A stretch of DNA of 64,000 nucleotides from Streptomyces sp. NBC_00224 (GTDB taxonomy: Bacteria; Actinomycetota; Actinomycetes; Streptomycetales; Streptomycetaceae). Under the pieces are notes generated by a model. The model was not told the origin of the DNA, did not search any database, and worked only from the letters and a program-made list of their open reading frames with translations. The DNA is taken from NCBI RefSeq assembly GCF_041435195.1, contig NZ_CP108106.1, forward strand, positions 4,746,501-4,810,500, written 5' to 3'. The position numbers and the translations under genes were made by a program. Below are positions 25,628 through 40,314 of the stretch, piece after piece; the stretch's first letter is position 1, and every line of letters starts with the position of its first letter.

Positions 25628-25762
25628 TCAAACACCCGAACCTGCGGGCACGGAGTCGGTCGCCTCCGTCCACAGGTCCTGCTCGGCGCGATCCGCCTGG
25701 ATCTGGCGGTACACGAGGAGCCCGCCGATGGCGGCCAGTGCGACCAGGAGGAGCTTCTTCAC
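25628..25762 (-). CDS. DLW-39 family small membrane protein
   Basis: 44 residues from a GTG at 25762 with GAGG upstream. It starts VKKLLLVALAAIGGLLVYRQ, a single membrane helix, and continues into AEQDLWTEATD, which holds the Asp-Leu-Trp that names this actinobacterial family. In many actinobacteria it lies near DUF3566 and gyrA, as here. No function is known. A dyad (CACCGAT at 25816-25822, ATCGGTG at 25831-25837) lies upstream in its presumed promoter region. Confidence 0.88.
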   Translation of the reverse strand: MKKLLLVALAAIGGLLVYRQIQADRAEQDLWTEATDSVPAGSGV

Positions 25763-25972
25763 CGCGCGACCTCGTCTTTCCTTGACGTAAGGGACCTCTG
25801 TCGCCCGACTATACACACCGATCGATACCAATCGGTGATGGTCCATCCGAGTGCAGTTCATCGGAAGATCCGCCCATAACGGTGCGTCGCTCCCTCGCCC
25901 TCCGCCGCTCGTACACATCATGAGATACAACGCAAATCGGGCAACCCGGAACGGCACAGAAGCGAGGAAGTC

Positions 25973-26347
25973 ATGGCAACCAGCAAGCTCACGACGTGGT
26001 GGACCGCACTCATCGGCGCGCTCGTCGCACTCCTCGCCTTCCTCGGCCTGGCCGGTCAGGCCACCGCCGCCGCTTCCGTACCCCAGCAGGGCGCCGCGCA
26101 CCACCGGGGCGAAAACCTGGCCCCCGAGACGCCGAACGTGCGATGGGCCCTGCCCAGCGCCTCGGCGCTGCCGCCCACGATGAAGCAGCGCATCCGCGCC
26201 GAGGCCCACGGCTCCTCGCCCTCGACCCGGCACCTGCCCGGAGCCCACGACGAGATCGAGGGCGGCGACGGGGCACAGGGCTCCGCGCCCGACGACACCG
26301 CCGAAACGCCTTCCCTGGACGATGGGGCCCCGACCCCGTCCTCCTGA
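25973..26347 (+). CDS. Small secreted or membrane protein of unknown function
   Basis: 124 residues from an ATG at 25973 preceded by GAGGAAGTC. A signal peptide or membrane helix (about 8-33: WWTALIGALVALLAFLGLAGQATAA) is followed by a polar region with ENLAPETPNVRWALP and an acidic Ser/Thr/Pro-rich C-terminus. It may belong to one of the small Streptomyces DUF families (DUF6344 is a possibility), but I cannot confirm this. A hairpin follows. No functional neighbour is evident. Confidence 0.65.
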   Translation: MATSKLTTWWTALIGALVALLAFLGLAGQATAAASVPQQGAAHHRGENLAPETPNVRWALPSASALPPTMKQRIRAEAHGSSPSTRHLPGAHDEIEGGDGAQGSAPDDTAETPSLDDGAPTPSS

Positions 26348-26382
26348 CCCCTCCCAGCTCCTGCCCGAGCTTGCGAGCACGA

Positions 26383-26410
26383 GCCCGGCGACTCCCCCGA
26401 GTTGCCGGGC
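26383..26410 (+). terminator. Terminator after the small secreted protein gene
   Basis: An 11-pair stem (GCCCGGCGACT at 26383-26393, AGTTGCCGGGC at 26400-26410) with one G-T pair, followed by TTCTTCAT. Confidence 0.7.
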
Positions 26411-26419
26411 TTCTTCATG

Positions 26420-26444
26420 TGCGTACGTACGTAGTACGTACGCA
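26420..26444. repeat. Perfect 11-bp dyad of CGTACG type
   Basis: TGCGTACGTAC at 26420-26430, spacer GTA, and GTACGTACGCA at 26434-26444. It is made of alternating purine-pyrimidine steps and lies between a terminator and the tRNA-Ile terminator, with no gene start nearby. It may be an operator or a simple-sequence palindrome. Confidence 0.6.
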
Positions 26445-26507
26445 GCAGGACCCGCACCGGGAACCGGCACACGGACGACCGGCATCGACGTCCACGGCAC
26501 AACGAAA

Positions 26508-26536
26508 AGGTCCCCGGACTCTCGTCCGGGGACCTT
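26508..26536 (-). terminator. Terminator of tRNA-Ile
   Basis: A 12-bp stem (AAGGTCCCCGGA at 26508-26519, complement at 26525-26536) just past the 3' end of the leftward tRNA-Ile. Confidence 0.85.
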
Positions 26537-26544
26537 CTGCACTG

Positions 26545-26618
26545 TGGGGCTAACAGGATTTGAACCTGTGGCCTCATCCTTATCAGGGATGCGCTCTAAC
26601 CAACTGAGCTATAGCCCC
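26545..26618 (-). tRNA. tRNA-Ile (GAT)
   Basis: 74 bases on the minus strand with acceptor GGGGCTA/TAGCCCC and discriminator A. The D-arm is GCTCAGTTGGTTAGAGC, the anticodon loop CTGATAA gives GAT, and the T-loop is GGTTCAAATCC. A GCTAATCTTC string upstream (agatta at 26660-26665 on the plus strand) may be its -10 region, as for tRNA-Leu. Confidence 0.95.
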
Positions 26619-26729
26619 GCCGCGCTCTGCGGGGTGTCCCCCCGTGCGCTGACCTCTGAAGATTAGCGCACGTGGGGGCCAGTCCCAAAATCGATGGCCG
26701 CCCCCGGTTTGAACTGCGGCAACTCGCGC

Positions 26730-27401
26730 TTACTCGTCCTCGGCCAGCGTGAGCTCGACGCCGCCCACGAAACCGGCCGAGAGGTTGTAGATGAACGCGC
26801 CGAGCGTCGCCAGCGCGGTGGCGAGCACCACGTCGATGACCGCGATCACCGAGGTGAAGATCAGCACACGCGGCAGCGACAGGAAGGACTGCAGGTCGAA
26901 GCCGTTGGACTCGTTGGAGCCGGTGGCCTCGCTGATGGTCCCGCCCACCGACGAGAAGACGCCCATGGCGTCCATGACCATCCACAGCACTGCCGCCGCC
27001 ACCACCGTGCACACGCCCAGCGCGATGGAGAGCAGGAAGCTGACCTTCATCACCGACCACGGGTCGGCCTTCGCCACCCGCAGCCGTGCCTTGCGCGTAC
27101 GCGGTGTCGTACGCGCCCCTGTGCGGGGGCGGCGGATGGCGGCGGACGACGAGCCGCCGCCGCGCTGCTGGCCGCCCTGGGTCCCGTTCTGGGACGGCGG
27201 GTAGGCCTGCGGCGGGTGGTACGGCTGCGCGGGGCCCGAAGCGGGCTTCTCGCGCTCGCCGGGGAGCGCCCCGGCGGCGTAGTCGGACCGGGCCTGTGGC
27301 CCGCGGGTGTCGGTCACCGTTACCCCCTGGGAGTCCGCGGCAGGGCCACGGGCACCGTTCGCTCCGGAAGCGGCCGATCCGGCGCCCGTGGATCCACTCA
27401 C
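26730..27401 (-). CDS. DUF3566 membrane protein
   Basis: 223 residues from a GTG at 27401, three bases after the gyrA stop, so it is very likely cotranscribed with gyrA. The N-terminal 105 residues are disordered (Gly, Ala, Pro, Gln). The DUF3566 domain follows with RKARLRVAKADPWSVMKVSFLLS, two membrane helices (about 120-140 and 180-205), and an intervening segment SNESNGFDLQSFLSLPRVL. This family lies directly after gyrA across actinobacteria. Its function is unknown; the mycobacterial homologue (CwsA neighbour region) is near division genes. Confidence 0.9.
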   Translation of the reverse strand: MSGSTGAGSAASGANGARGPAADSQGVTVTDTRGPQARSDYAAGALPGEREKPASGPAQPYHPPQAYPPSQNGTQGGQQRGGGSSSAAIRRPRTGARTTPRTRKARLRVAKADPWSVMKVSFLLSIALGVCTVVAAAVLWMVMDAMGVFSSVGGTISEATGSNESNGFDLQSFLSLPRVLIFTSVIAVIDVVLATALATLGAFIYNLSAGFVGGVELTLAEDE

Positions 27402-27404
27402 GCT

Positions 27405-30017
<2,613 letters not shown>

Positions 30018-30061
30018 TGCTGGTTCTCAAGTCCTTTCGAAGCGGTCAGCGACAGACCGAC

Positions 30062-32538
<2,477 letters not shown>

Positions 32539-33090
32539 TCACCCGTACGTGTCGCCCGGCCCTGTGCTCCCCGGGGCCCGCAGGCGCCCGTACCGCGTGG
32601 GCGGGCCGCCCGGCCCCAGAACCTTGATCATCCGAACCGTGCCGTGGCCCAGATCCGCGTTCAGCCGGGCCACCAGCTGGGGCGCGAGCAGGCGCAGCTG
32701 CGTCGCCCACGCCGTGGAGTCGCACTGCACCGTGAGCACGCGCTCGTCGGGGTCCTCGTCGTAGCGCAGCGGAACGCAGTGCTTGGCCAGGTCGTCGCCG
32801 ACGATCTCCGGCCAGCGGCCCATCACTCCACCCACCGCGGCCGGGGTCTCCCAGCCGCGCTCGGTGATCAGCCGGTTGATCGCGGCGCCCAGCGGCTGCG
32901 GGTCGCGTCCGTCCGCCCGTGCGCCCGAGCGCAGGCCGCCGCCCCGGCGGGCCTGCTTCTTCTGCTGGGCGGCGGCGCCCCGCGCCTTGGCCTGCTCCTT
33001 GGCGGCGCGCAGCGCCACGCGCGCGAGGTCGACGCCGGAGGACTCGGGAACCTTGGGCGCCGGCGTCTCGTTACCGGAGTGCTCGCTCAT
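32539..33090 (-). CDS. DUF721 (DciA-like) family protein
   Basis: 183 residues from an ATG at 33090 that overlaps the recF stop by four bases. A basic N-terminal stretch ([19 protein letters not shown]) precedes the DUF721 domain with [32 protein letters not shown] and [26 protein letters not shown]. DciA, the founding member of this family, is the ancestral loader of the replicative helicase in bacteria lacking DnaC/DnaI. Actinobacteria lack those loaders, and this position next to recF and dnaN is conserved. A helicase-loading role is therefore likely. Confidence 0.9.
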   Translation of the reverse strand: MSEHSGNETPAPKVPESSGVDLARVALRAAKEQAKARGAAAQQKKQARRGGGLRSGARADGRDPQPLGAAINRLITERGWETPAAVGGVMGRWPEIVGDDLAKHCVPLRYDEDPDERVLTVQCDSTAWATQLRLLAPQLVARLNADLGHGTVRMIKVLGPGGPPTRYGRLRAPGSTGPGDTYG

Positions 33091-34208
33091 ACCCGCGCCA
33101 CCTCTCCCGCGGCGACCTCGTACCGCGCCCCCGCGAGGACGCCCGGCACATCGTCGTCCACGGCCGCCGTCACCAGCACCTGCTCGCCCGGAGCCACCAG
33201 CTCCGCCAGCCGTTCGCGGCGCCTGGCGTCCAGCTCCGCGAAGACGTCGTCCAGGACCAGGACCGGCTCGTTGCCCTCGGCCCGCAGCAGGTCGTACGAG
33301 GCGAGCCGCAGCGCCAGTGCGTACGACCAGGATTCGCCGTGGCTGGCGTACCCCTTGGCCGGGAGCTGGCCCAGCTTGAGCAGCAGGTCGTCGCGGTGCG
33401 GCCCGACCAGCGTCACGCCCCGCTCGATCTCCTGCTTGCGCACCTCCGCGAGCGCGGCCATCAGCTGCCCGTACAGGTCCTCACGGGTGGCAGCCGCGCC
33501 CTGCGCCGAGGGGCGGTACTCCAGCGCCACCGGACCGCCGCCGGGCGCCAGCTGCTCGTAGGCCTTGTCGGCGAGCGGCTGGAGCGTCGCGATCAGGTCG
33601 AGCCGCTGGGCGAGCAGCTCGGCGCCCACCTGCGCCAGATGCTGGTCCCACACGTCGAGCGTCGACAGGTCCATGCCACGGCCGCCGTGGCGCCGGGCCA
33701 TCGCGGCCGACTTCAGCAGGGTGTTGCGCTGCTTGAGGACGCGGTCGTAGTCGGAGCGGACGGCCGCCATGCGCGGGGAGCGCGCGGTGACCAGCTCGTC
33801 CAGGAACCTGCGGCGCTCGCCGGGGTCGCCCTTGACCAGCGCCAGATCCTCCGGCGCGAAGAGGACGGTCCGCACTATCCCCAGCACGTCACGTGGTCTG
33901 ACCTGCGAGGATCGATTGATTCGGGCCCGGTTGGCGCGGCCCGGGTTCAGCTCCAGCTCGATCAGCTGGGAGCGCTCGCCCTGGGTCACGGCCGCGCGGA
34001 TGACCGCCCGGTCGGCGCCCATGCGCACCAGCGGCGCGTCCGAGGAGACCCGGTGGCTGCCGAGGGTCGCGAGATAGCCGACCGCCTCGACGAGATTGGT
34101 CTTGCCCTGGCCGTTGGCCCCGACGAAAGCGGTGACGCCCGGGTCGAGCGGAACCTCGACCCGGGCGTACGAGCGGAAGTCGGCCAGCGAGAGATGCGTG
34201 ACGTGCAT
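33087..34208 (-). CDS. recF: DNA replication and repair protein RecF
   Basis: 373 residues from an ATG at 34208. An SMC-like ATPase with Walker [11 protein letters not shown] at about 30-39, LSPGERR-type signature region, and Walker [13 protein letters not shown] near 310. RecF with RecO and RecR loads RecA at gaps behind stalled forks. The dnaN-gnd-recF-DUF721 order is typical of Streptomyces. It is translationally coupled to the DUF721 gene. Confidence 0.97.
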   Translation of the reverse strand: MHVTHLSLADFRSYARVEVPLDPGVTAFVGANGQGKTNLVEAVGYLATLGSHRVSSDAPLVRMGADRAVIRAAVTQGERSQLIELELNPGRANRARINRSSQVRPRDVLGIVRTVLFAPEDLALVKGDPGERRRFLDELVTARSPRMAAVRSDYDRVLKQRNTLLKSAAMARRHGGRGMDLSTLDVWDQHLAQVGAELLAQRLDLIATLQPLADKAYEQLAPGGGPVALEYRPSAQGAAATREDLYGQLMAALAEVRKQEIERGVTLVGPHRDDLLLKLGQLPAKGYASHGESWSYALALRLASYDLLRAEGNEPVLVLDDVFAELDARRRERLAELVAPGEQVLVTAAVDDDVPGVLAGARYEVAAGEVARV

Positions 34209-34251
34209 GGTGGTGCGCCGACCTCCCCCGGCCCTGCCAACAGCCTGTGGA

Positions 34252-35130
34252 TTACTTCTTGGACTCGACCGCGTGGCCGCCGAACTGGTTGCGCAGCGCC
34301 GCGATCATCTTCATCTGCGGGGAGTCGTCCTGACGGGACGCGAACCGCGCGAACAGCGACGCGGTGATCGCGGGCAGCGGCACGGCGTTGTCGATGGCCG
34401 CCTCCACGGTCCACCGGCCCTCGCCGGAGTCCGCGGCGAAGCCACGCAGCTGGTCGAGGTGCTCGTCGTCGTCGAGGGCGTTGACCGCCAGGTCCAGCAG
34501 CCAGGAACGGATGACCGTGCCCTCCTGCCAGCTGCGGAAGACCTCGCGGACGTCGGTGACGGAGTCGACCTTCTCCAGGAGCTCCCAGCCCTCGGCGTAC
34601 GCCTGCATCATCGCGTACTCGATGCCGTTGTGGACCATCTTGGCGAAGTGGCCGGCGCCGACCTTGCCCGCGTGGACCGAGCCGAACTCGCCCTCGGGCT
34701 TCAGCGCGTCGAAGACCGGCTGGACCTTCGCCACGTTCTCGGCGTCGCCGCCGTACATCAGCGCGTAGCCGTTCTCCAGGCCCCAGACGCCGCCGGAGAC
34801 ACCGCAGTCGACGAAGCCGATGCCCTTGAGGCCCAGCTCGACGGCGTGCTTCTCGTCGTCGGTCCAGCGGGAGTTGCCGCCGTCGACGACCACGTCGCCG
34901 GGGGAGAGCAGCTCGGCCAGCTCGTCGATGGTCGACTGGGTCGCGGCACCGGCCGGGACCATCACCCAGACCACCCGCGGGCCCTTGAGCTTGCCCACAA
35001 GCTCTTCGAGGCTGTGGACATCGGCGACGTCCGGGTTGCGGTCGTAACCGATGACGGTGTGGCCTGCGCGGCGAATCCGCTCGCGCATGTTGCCGCCCAT
35101 CTTGCCGAGGCCGACGAGACCGAGCTCCAT
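34252..35130 (-). CDS. gnd: 6-phosphogluconate dehydrogenase, decarboxylating (short form)
   Basis: 292 residues from an ATG at 35130 after AAAGGATC. The NADP/NAD Rossmann fold starts [21 protein letters not shown] and [23 protein letters not shown] carry the substrate-binding residues, and [18 protein letters not shown] holds the catalytic Lys. The short, roughly 300-residue form is the GndA/YqeC type, often NAD-preferring, rather than the 470-residue classical enzyme. It oxidises 6-phosphogluconate to ribulose 5-phosphate and CO2. Metabolic gene placement between dnaN and recF is a Streptomyces trait. Confidence 0.95.
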   Translation of the reverse strand: MELGLVGLGKMGGNMRERIRRAGHTVIGYDRNPDVADVHSLEELVGKLKGPRVVWVMVPAGAATQSTIDELAELLSPGDVVVDGGNSRWTDDEKHAVELGLKGIGFVDCGVSGGVWGLENGYALMYGGDAENVAKVQPVFDALKPEGEFGSVHAGKVGAGHFAKMVHNGIEYAMMQAYAEGWELLEKVDSVTDVREVFRSWQEGTVIRSWLLDLAVNALDDDEHLDQLRGFAADSGEGRWTVEAAIDNAVPLPAITASLFARFASRQDDSPQMKMIAALRNQFGGHAVESKK

Positions 35131-35161
35131 CACATGATCCTTTGACGTTGTGGCGTTCGTA

Positions 35162-35191
35162 CCCGTGTCCGAGCCTACGCCGGGACACGGG
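35162..35191 (-). terminator. Hairpin between dnaN and gnd
   Basis: Arms CCCGTGTCC at 35162-35170 and GGACACGGG at 35183-35191 with a 12-base loop, in the gap after dnaN. A weak terminator or attenuator is possible. Confidence 0.5.
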
Positions 35192-35251
35192 CACACACCT
35201 GTGGGGTCGGCCGCTCAGACGAACGTGCCCCGCGCAGGTCAGCCGGGTGGA

Positions 35252-36382
35252 TCAGCCGGAGAGACGCACCGGCATGATCAGGTACTTGTACGCGTCGTCC
35301 GCCTCGGCGTCGAGCGCGGGCTTGCCGCTCAGCAGCGCCGGCTTGGTCGAGGTGGTGAAGGAGAGCTGGGCGACCGGGGAGTCGATGGCGCTCAGGCCGT
35401 CGAGCAGGAAGGTCGGGTTGAAGGCGATCGAGATGTCGTCGCCCTCCAGGTTGGCGTCGACCCTTTCCACAGCCTGTGCGTCGTCGCTGGAACCGGCCTC
35501 CAGGATGAGCACGCCCTGCTCGAAGCTGAGGCGGACCGGAGTGTTGCGCTCGGCGACCAGGGAGACGCGCTTGACGGCCTCGACGAAGGGCGCGGTCTCG
35601 ATCACCGCGACCGAGTTGAACTCGGTGGGGAACAGCGTCCGGTACTTCGGCAGGTCGCCTTCGAGCAGCCGGGTGGTGGTGCGCCGGCCGGCGCCCTCGA
35701 AGCCGATCAGGCCCTCGCCGGCGCCCGAGCCCGACAGCGCGAGGGTGACGGTGTCACCGCTGGTCAGGGCCTTGGCGGTGTCCAGGAGCGTCTTGGCGGG
35801 CACCAGGGCGACCGCGGAGGCGTCCGGGTTCTCCGGCTTCCACAGGAACTCGCGGACCGCGAAGCGGTAGCGGTCGGTCGAGGCCAGGGTGACCGTGTCG
35901 CCCTCGATCTCGATCCGGACGCCGGTCAGCACCGGCAGGGTGTCGTCGCGTCCGGCGGCGATGGCGACCTGGGCGGCGGCGGAGGCGAAGACCTCACCGG
36001 GAACGGTGCCGGTCGCGGTCGGCATCTGCGGCAGCGCCGGGTACTCCTCCACAGGCAGGGTGTGGAGGGTGAAGCGGGAGGAGCCGCAGACCACCGTCGC
36101 CCGTACACCGTCTGTGGAAATCTCCACCGGGCGGTTGGGCAGGGCGCGGCAGATGTCGGCGAGCAGGCGGCCGGAGACGAGCACCGTGCCGTCCTCGTCG
36201 ACCTCGGCGTCGACCGAGACCCGCGCCGAGACCTCGTAGTCGAAGCTGGAGAAGCTGAGGGCGCCGTTCTCCGCCTTCAGAAGAAGGCCCGCGAGCACCG
36301 GCGCGGGCGGACGGGCCGGGAGGCTGCGGGCCACCCACGCCACCGCCTCCGCGAGAACATCGCGCTCCACCCGGATCTTCAC
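35252..36382 (-). CDS. dnaN: DNA polymerase III beta sliding clamp
   Basis: 376 residues from a GTG at 36382 with GGAGGCGG upstream. An open frame continues about 330 bases further into oriC but is not coding. Three topologically similar clamp domains are seen, beginning VKIRVERDVLAEAVAWVARSLPARP and ending YKYLIMPVRLSG, the usual C-terminal MPVR motif. It forms a ring dimer that tethers DNA polymerase. It is the first gene left of oriC, and its promoter lies within or beside the origin. Confidence 0.98.
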   Translation of the reverse strand: MKIRVERDVLAEAVAWVARSLPARPPAPVLAGLLLKAENGALSFSSFDYEVSARVSVDAEVDEDGTVLVSGRLLADICRALPNRPVEISTDGVRATVVCGSSRFTLHTLPVEEYPALPQMPTATGTVPGEVFASAAAQVAIAAGRDDTLPVLTGVRIEIEGDTVTLASTDRYRFAVREFLWKPENPDASAVALVPAKTLLDTAKALTSGDTVTLALSGSGAGEGLIGFEGAGRRTTTRLLEGDLPKYRTLFPTEFNSVAVIETAPFVEAVKRVSLVAERNTPVRLSFEQGVLILEAGSSDDAQAVERVDANLEGDDISIAFNPTFLLDGLSAIDSPVAQLSFTTSTKPALLSGKPALDAEADDAYKYLIMPVRLSG

Positions 36383-37289
36383 CGGAACCGCCTCCTGCTG
36401 TTGCTGGCTCGCCCTGCTGGCTTTCGTCGTCGGCTGTATCGCCGGGGACCAGTCTGACGTACGCCGCTGACACTCGGTGCGAGTCGGGGTCAAGTCGTGC
36501 CGAGAGGTCCGGGAGCCACCGGGCTCAAGTTGTGCACAGGCCCCACTTCGAAGCGGAATCCGAGCTAACTCTAAGTGGAAGTAGTAGTAGGGCCTGTGGA
36601 AACGGTGGATAACCCCGTTTTCGCAGGTCAGGCCCACTTTTTTGTCCACCGCGCCTGTGGGTGGAGCCGGTGGACAACTCACCGGTTCTGTGGACACCCG
36701 AAAGTTCTGCACACCCGATGCACAGGCAGGGCCGACTTCTCCCCAGGGCTGTCCCCAGCTTTACCCACGTTCCCCACAGCCCAACCGGCCTCGTTGGTGT
36801 GACGCCTTTCACTCGACCCGGTGATGAGGGGTGTTGCGTTGCCGAACAGTGGACAGCGCTGTGGAGAAGCTGTGGGCAATGGGCCCCAGCCTGTGGGCCG
36901 CCGGTGGACAACTTTGACCACAGGCTGTGGACAGAGAATTCGTCCACAGCCTGTGGAGGACGCTCGCGCACAAATCCACAAGTATCTGACCTGGGGTGAT
37001 GGAGTATCAGGGCGTCGGCCTGTGGAAGCAATCTGGACAACTGAACAGTCCCCAGGGTGTGGACGGGGAAAAGTGCCCGGATCTGTGGAGAACCCCCTCT
37101 GACCGGCGCGTATTCGAACACCGGGGGCCGGGACGAGCCGTACGGACCGGCCGCGGCGAGCCGTACACAGGGGCGGGAACGACGCCGTACGTACGGATGC
37201 GGCGGCCGTACGAGGGCTCGTGGGCAACGCGAAGGGCGCCCGGGACAGGTGTGTCCCGGGCGCCCTGAGAGGCTCTGCGAGCGGTCCGC
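36383..37289. other. oriC: Replication origin oriC
   Basis: 907 bases between dnaN and dnaA with many DnaA boxes in both orientations. Boxes one mismatch from TTGTCCACA start at 36530, 36642, 36669, 36689, 36860, 36871, 36903, 36914, 36926, 36940, 37032 and 37084. Weaker ones are at 36595, 36604, 36848, 36952 and 37058. They fall into two main groups (36.5-36.7 and 36.85-37.1 kb) separated by a gap of about 150 bases. I found no box with the exact consensus. Strings of T (TTTTTTGT near 36640) and AT-richer stretches near 36550-36590 may be where strands open. Confidence 0.95.
37234..37265 (-). terminator. dnaA terminator at the oriC border
   Basis: A 14-bp perfect stem (GGGCGCCCGGGACA at 37234-37247, complement at 37252-37265) with loop GGTG, 25 bases past the dnaA stop. 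It separates dnaA transcription from oriC. Confidence 0.85.
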
Positions 37290-39068
37290 TCAGCCGTTCT
37301 TGATGCGGTTGGTGAGCTCGGTGACCTGGTTGTAGATGGAGCGCCGCTCGGCCATCAGCGCGCGGATCTTCCGGTCGGCGTGCATCACCGTCGTGTGGTC
37401 GCGGCCGCCGAACTGCGCCCCGATCTTCGGCAGCGAGAGGTCGGTGAGCTCGCGGCACAGGTACATCGCGATCTGGCGGGCCGTCACCAGGACCCGGCTG
37501 CGCGAGGATCCGCACAGGTCCTCGACGGTAAGCCCGAAGTAGTCGGCGGTCGCCGCCATGATCGCGCCGGCCGTGATCTCGGGCGCCGAGTCCTCGCCGC
37601 CGGGGATCAGGTCCTTCAGCACGATCTCGGTGAGCCCCAGGTCCACCGGCTGCCGGTTGAGCGACGCGAACGCCGTCACCCGGATCAGCGCGCCCTCCAG
37701 CTCACGGATGTTCCGCGAGATCCGGGACGCGATGAACTCCAGCACCTCCGGCGGGGCGTTGAGCTGCTCCTGCACCGCCTTCTTACGGAGGATCGCGATG
37801 CGCGTCTCCAGCTCCGGCGGCTGCACATCGGTGGTCAGACCCCACTCGAAACGGTTCCTCAGCCGGTCCTCAAGCGTCATCAGCTGCTTGGGCGGCCGGT
37901 CGGAGGAGAGCACGATCTGCTTGTTGGCGTTGTGGAGCGTGTTGAAGGTGTGGAAGAACTCCTCCTGCGTCGACTCCTTGCTCGCCAGGAACTGGATGTC
38001 GTCGACCAGGAGGATGTCCACGTCCCGGTACCGCTTGCGGAAGGTGTCGCCCTTGCCGTCGCGGATCGAGTTGATGAACTCGTTGGTGAACTCCTCGGAG
38101 CTCACGTAGCGCACGCGGGTGCCCGGGTAGAGGCTGCGGGCGTAGTGCCCGATGGCGTGCAGCAGATGCGTTTTGCCAAGGCCCGACTCCCCGTAGATGA
38201 AGAGCGGGTTGTACGCCTTGGCCGGCGCCTCGGCGACGGCGACGGCCGCCGCGTGCGCGAACCGGTTCGAGGAACCGATGACGAACGTGTCGAAGAGGTA
38301 CTTGGGGTTGAGGCGTGCCTGCGGCTCGCCGGGGCCGCCGGGCTGGGCCGCCGAGGACGACGAGGGGCCGCCCATCGGACGCGGGGCGCCGCCGCCCTGC
38401 GGGCCGCCGTGGTGCTGCTGGGACTGCGGCTCGGAGAGGTCGTGGCGGTCGTGGCGCTCCGGTCGCTGCTGCTGCTCGTACGGCTGCCCCTGCTGCTCGT
38501 ACTGCGGGCGCTCGGGCATCTGCGGCTGCCGGTAGTCGTGCTGCGGCTGCTGCGGGCGGGCGGTCGCGTACGGGTCGCGCTCCTGGAAGCCGCCGAGGCG
38601 GGGCTGCTGCCAGGACAGGTCCTCCTGGGCGCGCGGCCAGGCGCCGGGCTCGGGGCGCTGCTGCTGGTAGTCCGGGTAGGCGGGGCGCACGGTCGGCAGG
38701 CCGTCGTCGGCCGGGCGGCCGTAGGCGTCCTCCTGGTAGCGCGGGGGCTGCTGCTGGGGCGGCGCGGACTGCGGGCCGCCGCCCGGGGGCTCGCCCACGG
38801 AGTCGTCGACGGTGATCGCGATCCGGATCGGGCGGCCGCACTCACGGCTGAGCGTGTCGCTGATCAGCGGGGCCAGGCGGCCCTCCAGGACGCGCTTGCC
38901 CCACTCGTTGGGGACGGCGAGCAGCGCCGTGTCGGCGACCAGGGCGAGCGGCTGGCAGCGCTCGATCCACTGCTTGTCCTTGGGCTCGATGCCCTGCTGG
39001 CCCTCCCCGAGGAGCTGCTCCAGCACTCGTGGCCACACTGCGGCAAGATCGGCAGGTACGTCAGCCAC
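37290..39068 (-). CDS. dnaA: Chromosomal replication initiator DnaA
   Basis: 592 residues from a GTG at 39068; the open frame extends to 39164, but DnaA similarity begins at [20 protein letters not shown]. Domain I is about 1-90. Domain II (about 95-250) is a long Gln/Pro/Arg-rich linker typical of Streptomyces DnaA. The AAA+ domain has Walker [10 protein letters not shown] at 293-301 and Walker [10 protein letters not shown]. Domain IV ends with the DnaA signature [16 protein letters not shown]. It binds DnaA boxes and opens oriC. An exact DnaA box upstream of the gene suggests autoregulation. Confidence 0.98.
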   Translation of the reverse strand: MADVPADLAAVWPRVLEQLLGEGQQGIEPKDKQWIERCQPLALVADTALLAVPNEWGKRVLEGRLAPLISDTLSRECGRPIRIAITVDDSVGEPPGGGPQSAPPQQQPPRYQEDAYGRPADDGLPTVRPAYPDYQQQRPEPGAWPRAQEDLSWQQPRLGGFQERDPYATARPQQPQHDYRQPQMPERPQYEQQGQPYEQQQRPERHDRHDLSEPQSQQHHGGPQGGGAPRPMGGPSSSSAAQPGGPGEPQARLNPKYLFDTFVIGSSNRFAHAAAVAVAEAPAKAYNPLFIYGESGLGKTHLLHAIGHYARSLYPGTRVRYVSSEEFTNEFINSIRDGKGDTFRKRYRDVDILLVDDIQFLASKESTQEEFFHTFNTLHNANKQIVLSSDRPPKQLMTLEDRLRNRFEWGLTTDVQPPELETRIAILRKKAVQEQLNAPPEVLEFIASRISRNIRELEGALIRVTAFASLNRQPVDLGLTEIVLKDLIPGGEDSAPEITAGAIMAATADYFGLTVEDLCGSSRSRVLVTARQIAMYLCRELTDLSLPKIGAQFGGRDHTTVMHADRKIRALMAERRSIYNQVTELTNRIKNG

Positions 39069-39451
39069 AAGGCACGCTCTCTCGCAGGTCCCACGAATGT
39101 GTGGTTCTCGGGACGGGATGGAAGGACAGGCACGGACAGAAAGGAAAGGTCGGGGTCGAGCCACGGTAGTCGCGGCGGCTGACGTGGTTCAAGTTGTTGT
39201 CCACAGGCTGTGCACAGTGGGCCCCGCGAAGACGCGGGTTTGACCAGATGGCGTAGCCGCGCGTACCGTAACCAGGTCGAGTTGTCGATGGCTGCTGCCG
39301 CCTGCCTCCGATGGGCAAAGATCACGGTCTGTGATCGTGAAGCGGTGCACTCGGGCGTATTGCGAGCTTCGCGAATTGCGAGCTTCTCGTGGGCGCACGG
39401 TGACAGCCAGGCGATGTCCCGCCACCACCGAATCATTTCTGGAGCCCCCGA
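39069..39451. promoter_or_regulatory. dnaA/rpmH divergent promoter region with DnaA box
   Basis: 383 bases between divergent dnaA and rpmH. An exact TTGTCCACA lies at 39197-39205, with a weaker TGTGCACAG at 39209-39217. In S. coelicolor two DnaA boxes in this region mediate DnaA autorepression, so this is probably the dnaA operator. The rpmH promoter must lie in the right part; I could not fix its hexamers. Confidence 0.75.
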
Positions 39452-39589
39452 GTGAGCAAGCGCACCTTCCAGCCGAACAACCGTCGTCGCGCCAAGACCC
39501 ACGGCTTCCGCCTGCGGATGCGGACCCGTGCCGGTCGCGCCATCCTCGCGAACCGTCGTGGCAAGGGCCGCGCCAGCCTGTCCGCCTAA
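39452..39589 (+). CDS. rpmH: 50S ribosomal protein L34
   Basis: 45 residues from a GTG at 39452 with GGAG about eight bases upstream. The sequence [20 protein letters not shown] is the L34 signature. It is the first gene of the rpmH-rnpA-yidD-yidC-jag-rsmG order that flanks dnaA in most bacteria. Confidence 0.98.
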   Translation: MSKRTFQPNNRRRAKTHGFRLRMRTRAGRAILANRRGKGRASLSA

Positions 39590-39607
39590 TCGCATACAGG
39601 TCATGAC

Positions 39608-39979
39608 GTGCTGCCTACCGAGAATCGGCTGAGGCGGCGCGAAGAATTCGCGACCGCGGTACGCCGAGGACGCCGGGCCGGTCGCCCGCTCCTTGTCGTC
39701 CATCTACGCAGCGGTGCAACGGACCCGCACGCGCCTGGGGAGAGCGCTCCCCCGACGCGTGCGGGTTTCGTCGTCAGCAAGGCCGTGGGTGTGGCGGTCG
39801 TCCGCAACCTGGTGAAGCGAAGGCTTCGCCATCTGATGCGCGATCGGCTGTCCCAGCTGCCCCCCGGTAGCCTGGTGGTCGTACGAGCATTGCCCGGCGC
39901 GGGCGATGCCGATCATGCACATCTGGCCCGAGACCTGGACGCCGCCCTTCAGCGGCTGCTGGGAGGGGGTGCGCGATGA
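39608..39979 (+). CDS. rnpA: Ribonuclease P protein component
   Basis: 123 residues from a GTG at 39608. It binds the RNase P RNA and aids removal of tRNA 5' leaders. [13 protein letters not shown] at the N-terminus and the basic [13 protein letters not shown] motif near 60 identify it. It is 18 bases after rpmH and overlaps yidD by four bases. Confidence 0.97.
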   Translation: MLPTENRLRRREEFATAVRRGRRAGRPLLVVHLRSGATDPHAPGESAPPTRAGFVVSKAVGVAVVRNLVKRRLRHLMRDRLSQLPPGSLVVVRALPGAGDADHAHLARDLDAALQRLLGGGAR

Positions 39980-40311
39980 AGTACCCGCTGCTGGCCCTGA
40001 TCAAGCTGTACCAGTGGACGATCAGCCCGCTGCTCGGGCCCGTCTGCAGGTACTACCCGTCGTGTTCCCACTACGGATTCACGGCCATTGACCGGCATGG
40101 CGCGGTGAAGGGCACGGCACTGACCGCCTGGCGCATTCTGCGGTGCAATCCGTGGTCACCGGGCGGCGTGGACTACGTCCCCGAACGCAAGCGCCCTCGT
40201 TGGCACGAGGCGCTGCGCAACGCCTGGCGCGGCACCAAGGGCGGGCACTTTGCCGCAGAGACCGAGCCCAGCCCGGCCGCAGAGACCTCGCCCAATGCTC
40301 AAGGAGCCTGA
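39976..40311 (+). CDS. yidD: Membrane protein insertion efficiency factor YidD
   Basis: 111 residues from an ATG at 39976 overlapping the rnpA stop. It shows [27 protein letters not shown] with the family's two conserved cysteines, then [19 protein letters not shown]. The charged C-terminal tail is longer than in E. coli. It helps YidC insert membrane proteins. It is coupled to rnpA and lies three bases before yidC. Confidence 0.96.
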   Translation: MKYPLLALIKLYQWTISPLLGPVCRYYPSCSHYGFTAIDRHGAVKGTALTAWRILRCNPWSPGGVDYVPERKRPRWHEALRNAWRGTKGGHFAAETEPSPAAETSPNAQGA

Positions 40312-40314
40312 TTA

